From: Streptomyces musisoli
GTDB taxonomy: Bacteria > Actinomycetota > Actinomycetes > Streptomycetales > Streptomycetaceae
Reading direction: 5' to 3'
DNA: 64,000 nucleotides
Assembly (NCBI RefSeq): GCF_016741855.1
Contig: NZ_JAERRH010000001.1
Coordinates: forward strand, 434,001 to 498,000
Position numbers and translations under genes: made by a program. Below, piece by piece: positions 1 through 9,135 of this stretch (position 1 is the stretch's first letter; the number at the start of each line of letters is the position of its first letter). A model generated the notes under the pieces. It saw only the letters and a program-made list of their open reading frames with translations, had not been told where the DNA came from and made no database searches.

Positions 1-2
1 AC

Positions 3-275
3 GGACCCGTGCCGGACGCGCAGGTGACACGCCGTTCAAGCGACGGAAAATGGCATGGGGTCAACAAAGATCCCGGCCTGTCACCTTATCTGGTGCTTCG
101 TTTCAATAATCACAACGACATCCAGATTCTGGATTTCTATTTGGAGCATGGAAAGCTGCGGCTGAATGGGACCGTCCACGCGGACGGAGGGGACCCCTAT
201 CCCTACCCATGTCACTACAAACGCACTTCTGTCGATCCTGAGGCCGAGGGCGTTTCCCTCGGCTCACCTCGCTGA
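3..275 (+). CDS. Hypothetical protein, C-terminal part (possibly cut by window edge)
   Basis: The reading frame is open from the first full codon and ends with TGA at 273-275. A GTG at position 9 could be an internal start, but the gene may begin upstream of the window. About 88 residues are visible, hydrophilic and rich in Asn, His and Tyr, with no family I recognise. Codon use is unlike the rest of the window: many A/T third positions (for example around 50-160), which points to recent acquisition. It ends just before a transposase remnant on the other strand, so it probably belongs to a mobile or island segment whose boundary lies near 380. Function unknown. Confidence 0.45.
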   Translation, partial: GPVPDAQVTRRSSDGKWHGVNKDPGLSPYLVLRFNNHNDIQILDFYLEHGKLRLNGTVHADGGDPYPYPCHYKRTSVDPEAEGVSLGSPR

Positions 276-356
276 CCAGATGAAAACGGCGGCGAGGTCA
301 AATCCTGCGAGGTAGATGGTGGCGGTCCGGTCGTAACGGGTGGCCAGGCCGCAGAG
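264..356 (-). pseudogene. IS5-type transposase C-terminal remnant
   Basis: Reading the minus strand from about 356 gives a short peptide that begins GLATRYDRTATIYLAGF and runs to a TGA at 264-266. The GLATRYD(K/R)TA...YLAG pattern is the usual C-terminus of IS5-family DDE transposases in Streptomyces. Nothing of the catalytic domain is left upstream: by 380 the sequence has become ordinary high-GC intergenic DNA. I read this as the scar of an insertion element next to the AT-rich gene at the left edge. The family assignment comes from motif memory, not from a search. Confidence 0.6.
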
Positions 357-483
357 AAAACGGCTTGGGCGGGTCGTAACGCCGTGTGCACCGTGTACGC
401 GGCGAGTACGAAGACGTCAGCAAACAGGACCGCGGCCTCCGCGCCGGACCGGGCGGCGTGCCCGGCCCGGCGGGGTCACCGCT

Positions 484-2292
484 TCAGGACAGCGGCGGGT
501 AGGCGTTCTGCATCAGCTGCTGGAACTGGGCGGAGAACCAGTGCCCGGCCAGCGGCGAGTTCGGCAGGGCGCCCGTGGGATTGTTGCCGTTGCGGGCGTT
601 GCCGCCGTAGGTGGGGTCGCACATCCGGTCGAAGCCCTTGCCCTCGTCGTTGTCGACGGCGGAGCTGGCCCCGTCCGACTCACCCGGGGGCTTCACCCAC
701 ACGTAGGCGTCGATTCCGGCCGCCGGAGCGGCGGTCGGCCGTTCGCCGAGCCCGGCACCGCTCTGGTTGCACCAGTTGCCGGCATGGATGCGCCGGTCGA
801 CGCGGCCGCCGTTGACGTAGGCGTCGACGGAGGTCAGCGGGCCGGCACCGGTGGGCCGGGCGGAGCCGCCCCAGCCGTTGCGCGAAGTGTCGACCAGCAT
901 GCCGAGGGTGGAGTCGAACCCGGCCGCGACGAGCTTGTCCCGCAGCGCCTGGGCGAAGGACTGCTCGTCCACGTACTGGTTCCAGTCGACCCACTTCGAC
1001 TGGCGCACGGTCTGCCCGTTCACACTGTCGGTGACCTCGAAGTACGGCTCCCTGGTGGGGCTGTAGTTGGCGGTGTTGACGATGAAGCCGGTCACGTCGT
1101 TCACACTCGCGCCATTGGTGGTGGCGACCTTGTAGAACTCCTGGACCGAGGGACCGAGGTTGGAGTCCCAGCCGTGATGGCCTGCGTCGATGTAGTTGTA
1201 CACGTTCGGAATGGCGCCGAGCTTGTCCAGGGCGTAGCCGACGCCCTTCTCGTAGTTGCCGTTGGACTTCATGGTCACGCAGGCGTCGGTGGTGGTGTTG
1301 GTGCCGCCGGCGTTGGTGACCAGGTTGGGCAGCGAGTCCGGCTCGATGACGGTGGCGATCCGCAGGCCCGCGTACTTGGCGTCGGACAGGACGGACGCGA
1401 TCGGATCGATGTACCGGGTCTTGTACTCGTCGATGTCGTCCGGTCCCAGCTCGCCGTTGGAGGCGAGAGCGGCGCAGTCACGGCCGGGCAGGTCGTAGAC
1501 GACCAGCTGGACGACGAGTTCGCCGGAGCCCTTCTGCTTCAGCGCCTCGTCCAGGTGGTCGCGCAGGCTCATGCCGCCGTCGACGCCCTCGATGGCGGCC
1601 ATCCGGTCGAGCCAGACCGCGGTGGGCTGGCCGGCGATGCGGCTGCCCCCCGGTTCGGCGGCGGCCTTGGCCGACCACTCCGGGTTCACGTAGACCTTGG
1701 CCCCGCTGTAGGGGTTGTCGGCACGGCCGCCGGTGCCTCCGCCGCCCGTCCCGCCACCGGTGCCCCCACCGGTGCCCCCACCGGTGCCCCCACCGGTGCC
1801 GCCGCCGGTGCCCCCACCGGTGCCCCCACCGGTGCCGCCGCCGGTGCCGCCGCCGGTGCCGCCGCCGGTGCCGCCGTCCACGTTGCAGGCCACACCGTCG
1901 AGCGTGAAGGTGGCGGGAACGGCGTTGGTGCCGCTGTAGGACCCGTTGAAGCCGAAGGCGACCGTGCCGCCGGTCGCGAGCGAGCCGTTGTAGCTCTCGT
2001 TGGCCGCGGTGACCGCGGTGCCGCTCTGGCTGATCTTGGCGTTCCAGCCGCTGGTGACCTTCTGGTCGCCGGCGTACGACCACTTCAGCGACCAGCCCGA
2101 TTTGGCCGCGCCGTTGTTGGTGACGGTCACGGCGGCGGTGAAGCCGGAGTCCCACTGGTTCTGGACCTGGTAGTCGACGCTGCACGGGACCGCGGCGGTC
2201 GCGGCGCCGGCCGGTGCGATGAGCAGGGCCGTGCCGGTGGTCGCGGCGACCAGTGTCAGGGCGGCGAGCAGTGATGTTCTGGTACGAGTCAT
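484..2292 (-). CDS. Secreted GH6 cellulase (cellobiohydrolase type) with N-terminal CBM2
   Basis: This 602-residue secreted enzyme should release cellobiose from cellulose chain ends. Order of parts: signal peptide (about 1-34, ending AGAATA), CBM2 cellulose-binding domain (about 36-137, with paired Cys and conserved Trp), a Gly/Thr linker of GGGT repeats (about 140-188), then the GH6 catalytic domain to the end. GH6 marks include DLPGRDCAA, IEPDSLPNLVTN, YIDAGHHGW, LVDTSRNGWGG and AYVWVKPPGESDG. The long loops and inserts favour an exo-acting enzyme over an endoglucanase. ATG at 2292 has an AAGGAA ribosome site about 10 bases upstream. It is the second gene of a leftward operon, 31 bases behind the GH5 gene, so it is probably under the same CebR control. 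Confidence 0.9.
   Translation of the reverse strand: MTRTRTSLLAALTLVAATTGTALLIAPAGAATAAVPCSVDYQVQNQWDSGFTAAVTVTNNGAAKSGWSLKWSYAGDQKVTSGWNAKISQSGTAVTAANESYNGSLATGGTVAFGFNGSYSGTNAVPATFTLDGVACNVDGGTGGGTGGGTGGGTGGGTGGGTGGGTGGGTGGGTGGGTGGGTGGGGTGGRADNPYSGAKVYVNPEWSAKAAAEPGGSRIAGQPTAVWLDRMAAIEGVDGGMSLRDHLDEALKQKGSGELVVQLVVYDLPGRDCAALASNGELGPDDIDEYKTRYIDPIASVLSDAKYAGLRIATVIEPDSLPNLVTNAGGTNTTTDACVTMKSNGNYEKGVGYALDKLGAIPNVYNYIDAGHHGWDSNLGPSVQEFYKVATTNGASVNDVTGFIVNTANYSPTREPYFEVTDSVNGQTVRQSKWVDWNQYVDEQSFAQALRDKLVAAGFDSTLGMLVDTSRNGWGGSARPTGAGPLTSVDAYVNGGRVDRRIHAGNWCNQSGAGLGERPTAAPAAGIDAYVWVKPPGESDGASSAVDNDEGKGFDRMCDPTYGGNARNGNNPTGALPNSPLAGHWFSAQFQQLMQNAYPPLS
1733..1876 (-). repeat. 12-bp coding repeat for the GGTGGG linker of the GH6 enzyme
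   Basis: About a dozen copies of a 12-base unit (plus strand: ccggtgccccca and close variants) encode the Gly-Gly-Thr-Gly linker between CBM2 and the GH6 domain. The units differ only by silent changes between ccg and ccc/cca. Such in-frame repeats can change in number by slippage and so alter linker length. Confidence 0.85.
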
Positions 2293-2323
2293 GAGTGGGG
2301 GTTCCTTCGGTGTTCCGTGGGAT

Positions 2324-3796
2324 CTACGGGTTGAGGGCGCGCAGGTGGTCGCGCAGCCCGGCGCCGTACGCGGTGGGTGTGCCGTCGTAGGCGGAGATGA
2401 GGGACGGGCCGGAGGAGCAGTCCCAGGTGTTCCAGGTCCAGCCCAGGTAGGACAGGTTCCGGTCGTCGAACCACTTCACGACCTGGTCGGTGAACCCGTG
2501 CGAGCAGGTGTTCTCGCCGATCTCCCCCGCGATCAGGGGTACTTGTGCGGCGACCGGGGCGAGCGTGGAGTTCCAGCAGCTCTCGTTCGCGCAGGCGTTG
2601 AAGTTGTAGACGTGGTAGGCGGCGGCGAGATTGCCAGCCGGATCATCGGGTTTGTACGCGGTCCACCGGCCGAGGTCGTTGGAGTACGCCAGCCCGCCGG
2701 CCATGATGACGTTCTCGGCTCCGGTGCCGCGGACGGCGTCGACGAGATCCTGCATTCCGGCGACCTCGTACGGGATCCCGGGGCAGTTGCCGCCGTCCCG
2801 CCAGCACTTCCAGGCGTCCGTCGCACTGGAGGTCGCGCGGTCCGGGTACGGCTCGTTGAACAGGTCGAACACGGTGGCCCGGTCGTCCTTGAAGGTGCTC
2901 GCCACCGACGCCCAGAACGAGGGGCTGTACTGCATGTCGGGCATCGGCTTCTGGCAGGTGGCGTGCACGTCGGAGCAGCCCGCCGAGTTTCCGGTGTACC
3001 GGCCGTAGGACCAGTGCAGTTCGAGGATCGGGGTCATGCCGTGCGCCTCGACCCGCGCCACCAGGTCCTGGACGGCGGCGATGTAGTGGGCGCCGGCGTA
3101 CTCGGGCTTGATGTCGGACAGGCCCAGCCAGCACTCCTCGTTGAGCGGGATGCGGACCGCGCCCGCCTTCCAGTCGGCGATCGCCTGCACGGCGGCGTCG
3201 TCGACCGGGCCGTCCCAGATGCCGTAGCCCTGTACGCACATGAACTCGCCGCCGGAGCGGTTGACGCCGAGCAGGCGGCGGGTTTCGCCGGCCGAGTCCA
3301 CGAGCTTGTTGCCGGAGACGTGCAGTGCGGGTGCGGTGCCGTCGGACGGCGGCGGTGTCGTCGGCGGGGTGCTCGGGTCGGAGTCGACGTTGCAGGTGGT
3401 GCCGTTGAGCTTGAACGCGGTCGGCACGGCGTTGCTCCCCGACCAGGAGGCGAGGAACCCGGCGCTGACACTGGCGCCGGTGCCGAGCGTGCCGTTCCAG
3501 CTCTCGTTGGCCGCGGTCACCGTGGTGCCGGACTGGGACCACTTGGCGTTCCAGCCCTGGGTGACCTGCCGGCCGCCGGCGAGCTCGAAGCCGAGACGCC
3601 AACCGCTCAGCGGGGCCAGGTTGTTGGTGATCTTCACCGAGCCCTGGAAGCCGTTCGCCCACTGACCGGTGACGGCGTACTCCACCGTGCACGCGGGCGC
3701 GGCTCCCTGGGCCGAGACCACCGGGACGAGCACGCTCGCGACGAGCGCGGCCGCACCGGCGGCGGCTGAAAGTACTGAACGCGGGGGGTGTCGCAT
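2324..3796 (-). CDS. Secreted GH5 endoglucanase with N-terminal CBM2
   Basis: This 490-residue secreted endo-1,4-beta-glucanase has a signal peptide (about 1-33), a CBM2 (about 34-135), a short Pro/Thr linker (PSTPPTTPPPSD) and a GH5 barrel (about 150-490). The GH5 acid/base is the Glu of FDLFNEPYPD and the likely nucleophile is in the LIAGEIGENTC segment. ELHWSYGRY and GWTWNTWDC also fit GH5. I chose ATG at 3796 because a clear AAGGAG lies 6 bases upstream and a signal peptide follows; a longer frame reaching 3985 would run through the regulatory region. First gene of the leftward cellulase operon, divergent from the GH48 gene across a 268-base region holding the CebR box. Confidence 0.92.
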   Translation of the reverse strand: MRHPPRSVLSAAAGAAALVASVLVPVVSAQGAAPACTVEYAVTGQWANGFQGSVKITNNLAPLSGWRLGFELAGGRQVTQGWNAKWSQSGTTVTAANESWNGTLGTGASVSAGFLASWSGSNAVPTAFKLNGTTCNVDSDPSTPPTTPPPSDGTAPALHVSGNKLVDSAGETRRLLGVNRSGGEFMCVQGYGIWDGPVDDAAVQAIADWKAGAVRIPLNEECWLGLSDIKPEYAGAHYIAAVQDLVARVEAHGMTPILELHWSYGRYTGNSAGCSDVHATCQKPMPDMQYSPSFWASVASTFKDDRATVFDLFNEPYPDRATSSATDAWKCWRDGGNCPGIPYEVAGMQDLVDAVRGTGAENVIMAGGLAYSNDLGRWTAYKPDDPAGNLAAAYHVYNFNACANESCWNSTLAPVAAQVPLIAGEIGENTCSHGFTDQVVKWFDDRNLSYLGWTWNTWDCSSGPSLISAYDGTPTAYGAGLRDHLRALNP

Positions 3797-3844
3797 GAGC
3801 GACTCCTTGCAGCTTGGCGCGTCGTGACGGACGCGTCGACTGAA

Positions 3845-3858
3845 CGGAACCGCTCCCA
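3845..3858 (-). promoter_or_regulatory. Imperfect CebR-like operator upstream of the GH5 gene
   Basis: Minus strand reads TGGGAGCGGTTCCG, matching 11 of 14 positions of the CebR box TGGGAGCGCTCCCA. It lies about 50 bases upstream of the GH5 start codon, a sensible place for an operator of the leftward cellulase operon. Weaker than the perfect box at 3988. Confidence 0.5.
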
Positions 3859-3987
3859 CTGGTGCGAAGGAAGGTAGCGCCAAGTGGCTGGCATGCCCAG
3901 GGAGTTGACCGACTTTTCCGCAACCGGACGCGTCGAATCTTTTCGACTCTTCAAGCACCTTGACCGCTCCTGCCCTCGTCCCCACTA

Positions 3988-4001
3988 TGGGAGCGCTCCC
4001 A
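3988..4001. promoter_or_regulatory. CebR operator (perfect 14-bp palindrome)
   Basis: The sequence TGGGAGCGCTCCCA is the exact palindrome bound by CebR, the LacI-family repressor of cellulose and cello-oligosaccharide use in Streptomyces, which is released by cellobiose. It sits 64 bases upstream of the GH48 start and in the same divergent region as the GH5-GH6 operon, so one site may control both directions. Confidence 0.9.
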
Positions 4002-4064
4002 CTGGTTCAAGCCTTGACTTCGCCCGAGCCCCGAGCCCCCGAGCCCGCAAGGAGGAACCAGCAC

Positions 4065-6977
4065 ATGGATCCCGGACCCAAGAGCACAACCGGGCGCCGG
4101 CGGTGGACCGCGGTGGCCGCGGTGTTCGCCCTGCCCCTGTCGATGCTCGCCACGGGCACGCCGGCCGCGCACGCGGCAGCCGTGCAGTGCAGCGTCGACT
4201 ACAAGACCAACGACTGGGGTTCCGGCTTCACCGCCGACCTCACGGTCACCAACCGCGGCACGGACACCGTCGACGGCTGGACGCTGACGTACGCCTACAC
4301 CGGCAGCCAGAAGCTGGCCAACGGCTGGAACGGCACCTGGTCCCAGTCCGGCCGGACGGTCACGGTGAAGAACGCCTCGTACAACGGCACCCTCGCCGCG
4401 GGCGCCGCCGTCTCCACCGGTGCCCAGTTCACCTACAGCGGCACCAACACCGCCCCGACCTCGTTCGCCGTCAACGGCACGACCTGCACCGGCGCCCACC
4501 AGCCGCCGGTGACGGTGCTGACCAGCCCGAGCCCGGGCGCGGTCTACACACAAGGGGACGCGGTGCCCCTAGCGGCGACCGCGGCGGCGGCCGACGACGC
4601 CACCATCGCCAAGGTGGAGTTCTACGACGACACCACCCTGCTGGGCACCGACACGAGCGCGCCGTACGCGCTCCCCGTCTCCGGTTTGACCGTGGGCAGT
4701 CATTCTCTGTTGGCGAAGGCGTACGACAGCCTGGGCGCGTCCGCCACCTCCACCCCGGTCGGCGTCACCGTCGCCTCCGGGCCCGCCGTGGTCGCCTCGC
4801 CGTCCCGGTTCGGCGTCCAGCAGGGCGGATCGGGCACCTTCGCGGTGAAGCTGTCGACCCGGCCGGCCGCGAACGTGACCGTGGGCGTCACCCGCACGGA
4901 CGGAAACACCGGTCTGTCCGTGACGGGCGGTTCCGCACTGACCTTCACGCCGTCGGACTGGAACACCGAGCAGACCGTGACCGTCACGGCGGACTCCTCC
5001 GGCACCGGCAGCGCCACCTTCACCGCGTCGGCCACCGGTCACACCAAGGCGACGGTCACGGTGACGGAGCTGCCCGCGTCGAAGGCGTACGACGCGCGCT
5101 TCCTGGACCTGTACGGGAGGATCACCGACCCGGCGAACGGCTACTTCTCCCCCGAGGGCATCCCGTACCACTCGGTGGAGACACTGATCGTCGAGGCTCC
5201 GGACCAGGGCCACGAGACCACCTCGGAGGCGTACAGCTACCTGCTCTGGCTCCAGGCGATGTACGGCAAGGTCACCGGTGACTGGTCGAAGTTCAACGGC
5301 GCGTGGGCCGTCATGGAGAAGTACATGATCCCCACCCACGCCGACCAGCCGACGAACTCCTTCTACAACGCCTCCAAGCCGGCCACCTACGCGCCCGAAC
5401 TGGACACCCCGAACGAGTATCCGGCGAAGCTGGACACCTCGGTGCCGGTGGGCGCTGACCCGATCGCCGGCGAACTGAAGTCCGCGTACGGCACGGACGA
5501 CGTCTACGGCATGCACTGGATCCAGGACGTCGACAACGTCTACGGCTACGGCAACGAGCCCGGCAAGTGCGAGGCCGGCCCCACGGCCACCGGGCCGTCG
5601 TACATCAACACCTTCCAGCGCGGGGCCCAGGAGTCCGTCTGGGAGACGGTCCCGCAGCCGACCTGCGACGCCTTCGAGTACGGCGGCAGGAACGGCTATC
5701 TGGACCTGTTCACCGGCGACTCCTCCTACGCCAGGCAGTGGAAGTACACCGACGCCCCGGACGCGGACGCGCGCGCGGTACAGGCCGCGTACTGGGCCGA
5801 CGTGTGGGCGAAGGCGCAGGGCAAGGGCGGTGACGTCTCCGCGACGGTCGCCAAGGCCGCGAAGATGGGCGACTACCTGCGGTACGCGATGTACGACAAG
5901 TACTTCAAGAAGATCGGGAACTGCACGAGCCCGTCCTGCCCGGCCGGCACCGGCAAGGACGCCTCGCACTACCTGCTGTCCTGGTACTACGCCTGGGGCG
6001 GCGCCACCGACACCAGCGCCGGCTGGGCCTGGCGGATCGGCTCCAGCCATGTGCACGGCGGTTACCAGAACCCCCTCGCCGCCTACGCGCTCAGCTCCTA
6101 CGCCGACCTGAAGCCCAAGTCGGCGACGGGCGCCACCGACTGGGGCAAGTCGCTCCAGCGGCAGCTGGAGTTCTACCAGTGGCTCCAGTCGTCCGAGGGC
6201 GGCATCGCGGGCGGCGCGACCAACAGCTGGCAGGGCCGGTACGCCAGCCCGCCGGCCGGCACCTCCGCCTTCTACGGCATGTACTACGACTGGCAGCCCG
6301 TCTACCACGACCCGCCCTCCAACCAGTGGTTCGGGTTCCAGGCGTGGTCGATGGAGCGCGTCGCCGAGTACTACCAGCAGACCGGGAACGCCACCGCGAA
6401 GGCGATCCTCGACAAGTGGGTGAAGTGGGCGCTGTCCAAGACCACGATCAACCCGGACGGCACCTACCGGATCCCCTCCACCCTCCAGTGGTCGGGGCAG
6501 CCCGACACCTGGAACGCCTCGAGTCCCGGCACCAACAGCGGACTCCACGTCACCGTCGCCGACTACACCGACGACGTCGGCGTGGCCGCCGCGTACGCCA
6601 AGACGCTGACGTACTACGCCGCGAGGTCCGGTGACCCGGCGGCCAAGTCCACGGCGAAGGCGCTGCTGGACGGCATGTGGGAGCACGACCGGGACGGCCT
6701 CGGCATCGCCGTCCCCGAGACCCGCACCGACTACGGCCGGTTCGGCGAGAGCGTGTACGTGCCGAGCGGCTGGACCGGCACCATGCCGAACGGTGACGCG
6801 ATCGACTCCTCGTCCACCTTCGCCTCGCTCAGGTCCTTCTACCGGAGCGACCCGAACTGGTCGAAGATCGAGGCCTACCTCACGGGCGGCGCGGCACCCG
6901 TCTTCACGTACCACCGGTTCTGGGCGCAGGCGGACATCGCACTGGCCATGGGCTCGTACGCGGAACTCCTGGAATAG
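4065..6977 (+). CDS. Secreted GH48 reducing-end cellobiohydrolase with CBM2 and Ig-like domains
   Basis: This 970-residue processive exocellulase has a signal peptide (about 1-38), a CBM2 (about 40-142), an Ig-like domain (about 146-235), a second beta-sandwich module (about 240-330) and a GH48 catalytic domain (about 340-970). GH48 is recognised from [17 protein letters not shown], the acid-bearing [16 protein letters not shown] segment, [17 protein letters not shown] and the closing [15 protein letters not shown] chose ATG at 4065 because GGAGGAA lies 7 bases upstream and a signal peptide follows. GH48 enzymes usually act with GH6 and GH5/GH9 cellulases, which fits the divergent operon. The CebR box lies just upstream. 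Confidence 0.95.
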   Translation: MDPGPKSTTGRRRWTAVAAVFALPLSMLATGTPAAHAAAVQCSVDYKTNDWGSGFTADLTVTNRGTDTVDGWTLTYAYTGSQKLANGWNGTWSQSGRTVTVKNASYNGTLAAGAAVSTGAQFTYSGTNTAPTSFAVNGTTCTGAHQPPVTVLTSPSPGAVYTQGDAVPLAATAAAADDATIAKVEFYDDTTLLGTDTSAPYALPVSGLTVGSHSLLAKAYDSLGASATSTPVGVTVASGPAVVASPSRFGVQQGGSGTFAVKLSTRPAANVTVGVTRTDGNTGLSVTGGSALTFTPSDWNTEQTVTVTADSSGTGSATFTASATGHTKATVTVTELPASKAYDARFLDLYGRITDPANGYFSPEGIPYHSVETLIVEAPDQGHETTSEAYSYLLWLQAMYGKVTGDWSKFNGAWAVMEKYMIPTHADQPTNSFYNASKPATYAPELDTPNEYPAKLDTSVPVGADPIAGELKSAYGTDDVYGMHWIQDVDNVYGYGNEPGKCEAGPTATGPSYINTFQRGAQESVWETVPQPTCDAFEYGGRNGYLDLFTGDSSYARQWKYTDAPDADARAVQAAYWADVWAKAQGKGGDVSATVAKAAKMGDYLRYAMYDKYFKKIGNCTSPSCPAGTGKDASHYLLSWYYAWGGATDTSAGWAWRIGSSHVHGGYQNPLAAYALSSYADLKPKSATGATDWGKSLQRQLEFYQWLQSSEGGIAGGATNSWQGRYASPPAGTSAFYGMYYDWQPVYHDPPSNQWFGFQAWSMERVAEYYQQTGNATAKAILDKWVKWALSKTTINPDGTYRIPSTLQWSGQPDTWNASSPGTNSGLHVTVADYTDDVGVAAAYAKTLTYYAARSGDPAAKSTAKALLDGMWEHDRDGLGIAVPETRTDYGRFGESVYVPSGWTGTMPNGDAIDSSSTFASLRSFYRSDPNWSKIEAYLTGGAAPVFTYHRFWAQADIALAMGSYAELLE

Positions 6978-6987
6978 ACCGGCAGCG

Positions 6988-7010
6988 CGGCCGCGGGCCG
7001 TCCGCGGCCG
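6988..7010 (+). terminator. GC-rich hairpin after the GH48 gene
   Basis: A perfect 9-bp inverted repeat (cggccgcgg / ccgcggccg) with a 5-base loop starts 10 bases after the stop codon. There is no T-tract, as is usual for Streptomyces terminators. Confidence 0.6.
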
Positions 7011-7174
7011 GTGCCGCCCACCCGGCACTGCCGCCCACCCGGCACTGCCGCGTGCGCGGCACACGGGCGCGCCCCTGCGGGGGCGGGCACACCGCACCTC
7101 TTCCGAGCGGTCCCCACCCGCGGTAGGGGCCGCCCTTATCCGGGGGCGTCCATGAGCCGCCCCCGCCCGGTCGG

Positions 7175-7855
7175 TTACTTGACGTCTCCGGTGAAGATCG
7201 CCGGATCCGAGTCGAAGTCGGGGGTGACCTCGATCTGGATCAGCTTCTCGCCCTTGGGGAGTTCGCAGCCCCAGGGCACGTCGAGGGAGCGGCCGGAGAG
7301 GAGCTTGGTCTCCGGGCCGCCCTCCAGGCCCGCCTCGGAGTCGAAGACCGAGTCGGAGCTCTTGCCCTTCCGGCCGTAGGAGCAGTTGACGGTGAGCTGC
7401 GTGGCGTCGATGGGCTTGCTGCCGCCGTTCTTGAGCCTGACCGTGAACTTGAGGTAAGGCGTGTTCTCCGGGTCGGCGTACTCACCGGTCACGGCCCGCT
7501 TGAGCCCCGTGAGAGCGACCTCGATGTCCGGCTCGTAGACGACGGTGTCGTCCAGTGCGTAGACCCCGTCCTCGTCGTCCGCGCCGTCCGCGCTGTCGTC
7601 GGCGGCCTGCGTGGCCTCGTCGTCCGCCGCGGCGGCGCCGTCGTCCGCGGCGGCGGTCTTCGTGACGGTCACGGTGGGAGCCGGCTTCGCCTCGGTTCCT
7701 CCGGTGACGCCCACCGTGACCAGGGCCGAGATCACGGCCGCCGCGACGGCTGCCGCGGCGGCGACGAGGACGGTACGGCTCTTCCCCGGCGGCGCGGGCG
7801 GAGGGACCGCCGGTCCGTAGGCCGGCATGGGCGGTGGTGTGGTGTCGGCGCTCAT
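7175..7855 (-). CDS. Membrane-anchored DUF4352-like extracellular protein
   Basis: This 226-residue protein has a Pro-rich cytoplasmic start (about 1-25), one transmembrane segment (about 28-52, VLVAAAAAVAAAVISALVTV), an acidic Asp/Ala linker (about 70-100) and a C-terminal beta-sandwich (about 105-226) of the DUF4352/telomeric-repeat-like fold often found outside the membrane in actinobacteria. A single Cys pair (NCSYGRK...WGCELP) could form a disulfide. Role unknown, with an extracellular binding domain as the inferred function. It stands alone, leftward. An inverted repeat lies just upstream of its start. Confidence 0.75.
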   Translation of the reverse strand: MSADTTPPPMPAYGPAVPPPAPPGKSRTVLVAAAAAVAAAVISALVTVGVTGGTEAKPAPTVTVTKTAAADDGAAAADDEATQAADDSADGADDEDGVYALDDTVVYEPDIEVALTGLKRAVTGEYADPENTPYLKFTVRLKNGGSKPIDATQLTVNCSYGRKGKSSDSVFDSEAGLEGGPETKLLSGRSLDVPWGCELPKGEKLIQIEVTPDFDSDPAIFTGDVK

Positions 7856-7877
7856 GGCCCCCCTGGTGCGTGCTGTT

Positions 7878-7894
7878 GAGATCTAAATGATCTC
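7878..7894. promoter_or_regulatory. Inverted repeat GAGATC-N5-GATCTC upstream of the DUF4352-like gene
   Basis: A perfect 6+6 palindrome with a 5-base AT-rich spacer (taaat) lies 23-39 bases upstream of the start codon at 7855. It is in the most AT-rich stretch of this part of the window. The position fits an operator overlapping a promoter. The binding protein is unknown. Confidence 0.35.
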
Positions 7895-8074
7895 CCCTCG
7901 AAACGGAATGTGAAGCCCCTGTAATGAAATCGTGCCCATGGATGCCCGGGGCTACGACCTGACGGCGCGGAGGCTGGTGGTGACCCGTGTACTGCCGGTC
8001 CGGCACCCAGGGCCCCTCGCGTGGAGCAGGCCGGAGCAGGGCCCGCGAGCCCGGCCCGAGCCGAACGAGAGTCC

Positions 8075-8824
8075 CTAGCCCGCCGCCGGTTTCCGGAAGG
8101 CTCGTACGGCGAAGCGGGGGTCGGGGCGCGGGCGGTCCTGGTCCGGGAGTCCGGCCAGGCGCGCGGCGAACTCCTCGGTGCGCGGCTCGCCGGGCGGCAG
8201 CATGGTGAACCAGCCGCGGCGCAGGTCGGCGATGGTGTCGCGGGGGCTGCGGCCCTGCCCGGTGCCGCGGAAGACGGTGTGCCCGGCGGGCCGGAGTCCG
8301 TGCCGGGTGGCGTGCGCGGTGACGGTGTCCGCGGCGTCGGCCGCGGGGCGGTGCGGGCGGGAGGCGAGGACGACGTCGATGTCGCTGCCGACGTCGTGCG
8401 CGGCGGCCTTGTCCACGGTGGTCACGTACACCCCGCCGGGGCGCAGTACGCGGGCGCACTCGGCGACCACCGCGCGCACGTCCTCGGGGTCGGCCAGCAG
8501 GTGCAGCAGCCAGATCGAGGTGACCGCGTCGAACGAGCGGTCGGGGAAGGGCAGCCGGCGGCTGTCGGCCCGCACGATCGCGCCGGGCAGCCGCGCCGAG
8601 GCCATGCGGACCATGGCGGGGGTGAGATCCACGCCGGTCACCCGCAGCCCTGGGCGCGCGACGGCGAGCCGCCGGGTGACGATCCCGGTGCCGCAGGCGA
8701 CGTCGAGGAGACGCCCCGTCACCCCGGGGGTCAGATCGAGAACGGCCTGTACGGCGGCTTCGGCACGGGCCTCACCGCCGCGGGAGGCGTCGTAGCGGGC
8801 GGCTTCCTTCTCGTAGTCGAGCAC
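8075..8824 (-). CDS. Class I SAM-dependent methyltransferase (UbiE/methyltransferase 11 type)
   Basis: The 249-residue protein carries the Rossmann-type SAM site: motif I LLDVACGTGIVTRRLA, an acidic residue in VTGVDLTPAMV, PFPDRSFDAVTSIWLLHLL and the post-motif RVLRPGGVYVTT. The C-terminal third differs from ubiquinone-pathway enzymes, so the substrate cannot be named. The start is GTG at 8824, six bases beyond the stop of the pterin dehydratase gene; longer frames would overlap that gene completely. The two genes probably form one transcript. Confidence 0.85.
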   Translation of the reverse strand: MLDYEKEAARYDASRGGEARAEAAVQAVLDLTPGVTGRLLDVACGTGIVTRRLAVARPGLRVTGVDLTPAMVRMASARLPGAIVRADSRRLPFPDRSFDAVTSIWLLHLLADPEDVRAVVAECARVLRPGGVYVTTVDKAAAHDVGSDIDVVLASRPHRPAADAADTVTAHATRHGLRPAGHTVFRGTGQGRSPRDTIADLRRGWFTMLPPGEPRTEEFAARLAGLPDQDRPRPDPRFAVRAFRKPAAG

Positions 8825-8829
8825 ATGGC

Positions 8830-9135
8830 TCAGTGTGCTCCGTGGCCCGGGGCGACGTCCTCCACCTTCCGGGCGAGCTGGAAGTCCTTCTCGGTGACGA
8901 CGCCGCCCGCGCTGTGGGTGTTCACGCTGAGGGAGACGGTGTTGTAGCCGAGGGCGAGGTCGGAGTGGTGGTCCAGCTCGTCCTGGATGCCGGCGATGTG
9001 CACGACCAGCGCCGCCGCCGCGAAGTGCGAGCCGAGCCGGTAGGCGCGGGTGAGGCGGTCGCCGTCCACGGACCAGCCGGGCAGTTCGGCCAGCCGGTCC
9101 TCGATCTCCTTCTGCGACAGCGGTTCGACGGCCAT
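8830..9135 (-). CDS. 4a-hydroxytetrahydrobiopterin dehydratase (PCD/DCoH)
   Basis: The 101-residue protein matches pterin-4a-carbinolamine dehydratases, which recycle the pterin cofactor of aromatic amino acid hydroxylases. Visible marks are the EIEDRLAELPGW start, the DELDHHSDLALGYNTVSL active-site segment and THSAGGVVTEKDFQLA. The usual HHP is HHS here. Length is normal for the family. No phenylalanine hydroxylase gene is nearby, so the physiological partner is unclear. ATG at 9135 begins the operon that continues into the methyltransferase. Confidence 0.9.
   Translation of the reverse strand: MAVEPLSQKEIEDRLAELPGWSVDGDRLTRAYRLGSHFAAAALVVHIAGIQDELDHHSDLALGYNTVSLSVNTHSAGGVVTEKDFQLARKVEDVAPGHGAH

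Noticed and set aside
340..2274. A 644-codon rightward open frame opposite the GH6 gene
   Set aside because: It is the antisense shadow of a well-supported GH6 gene; it has low-complexity GAPTGAPTG from the linker repeat and no family motifs.
4569..7097. An 842-codon leftward open frame opposite the GH48 gene
   Set aside because: GC-driven antisense frame; no signal peptide, no domain, and the other strand codes for a complete GH48.
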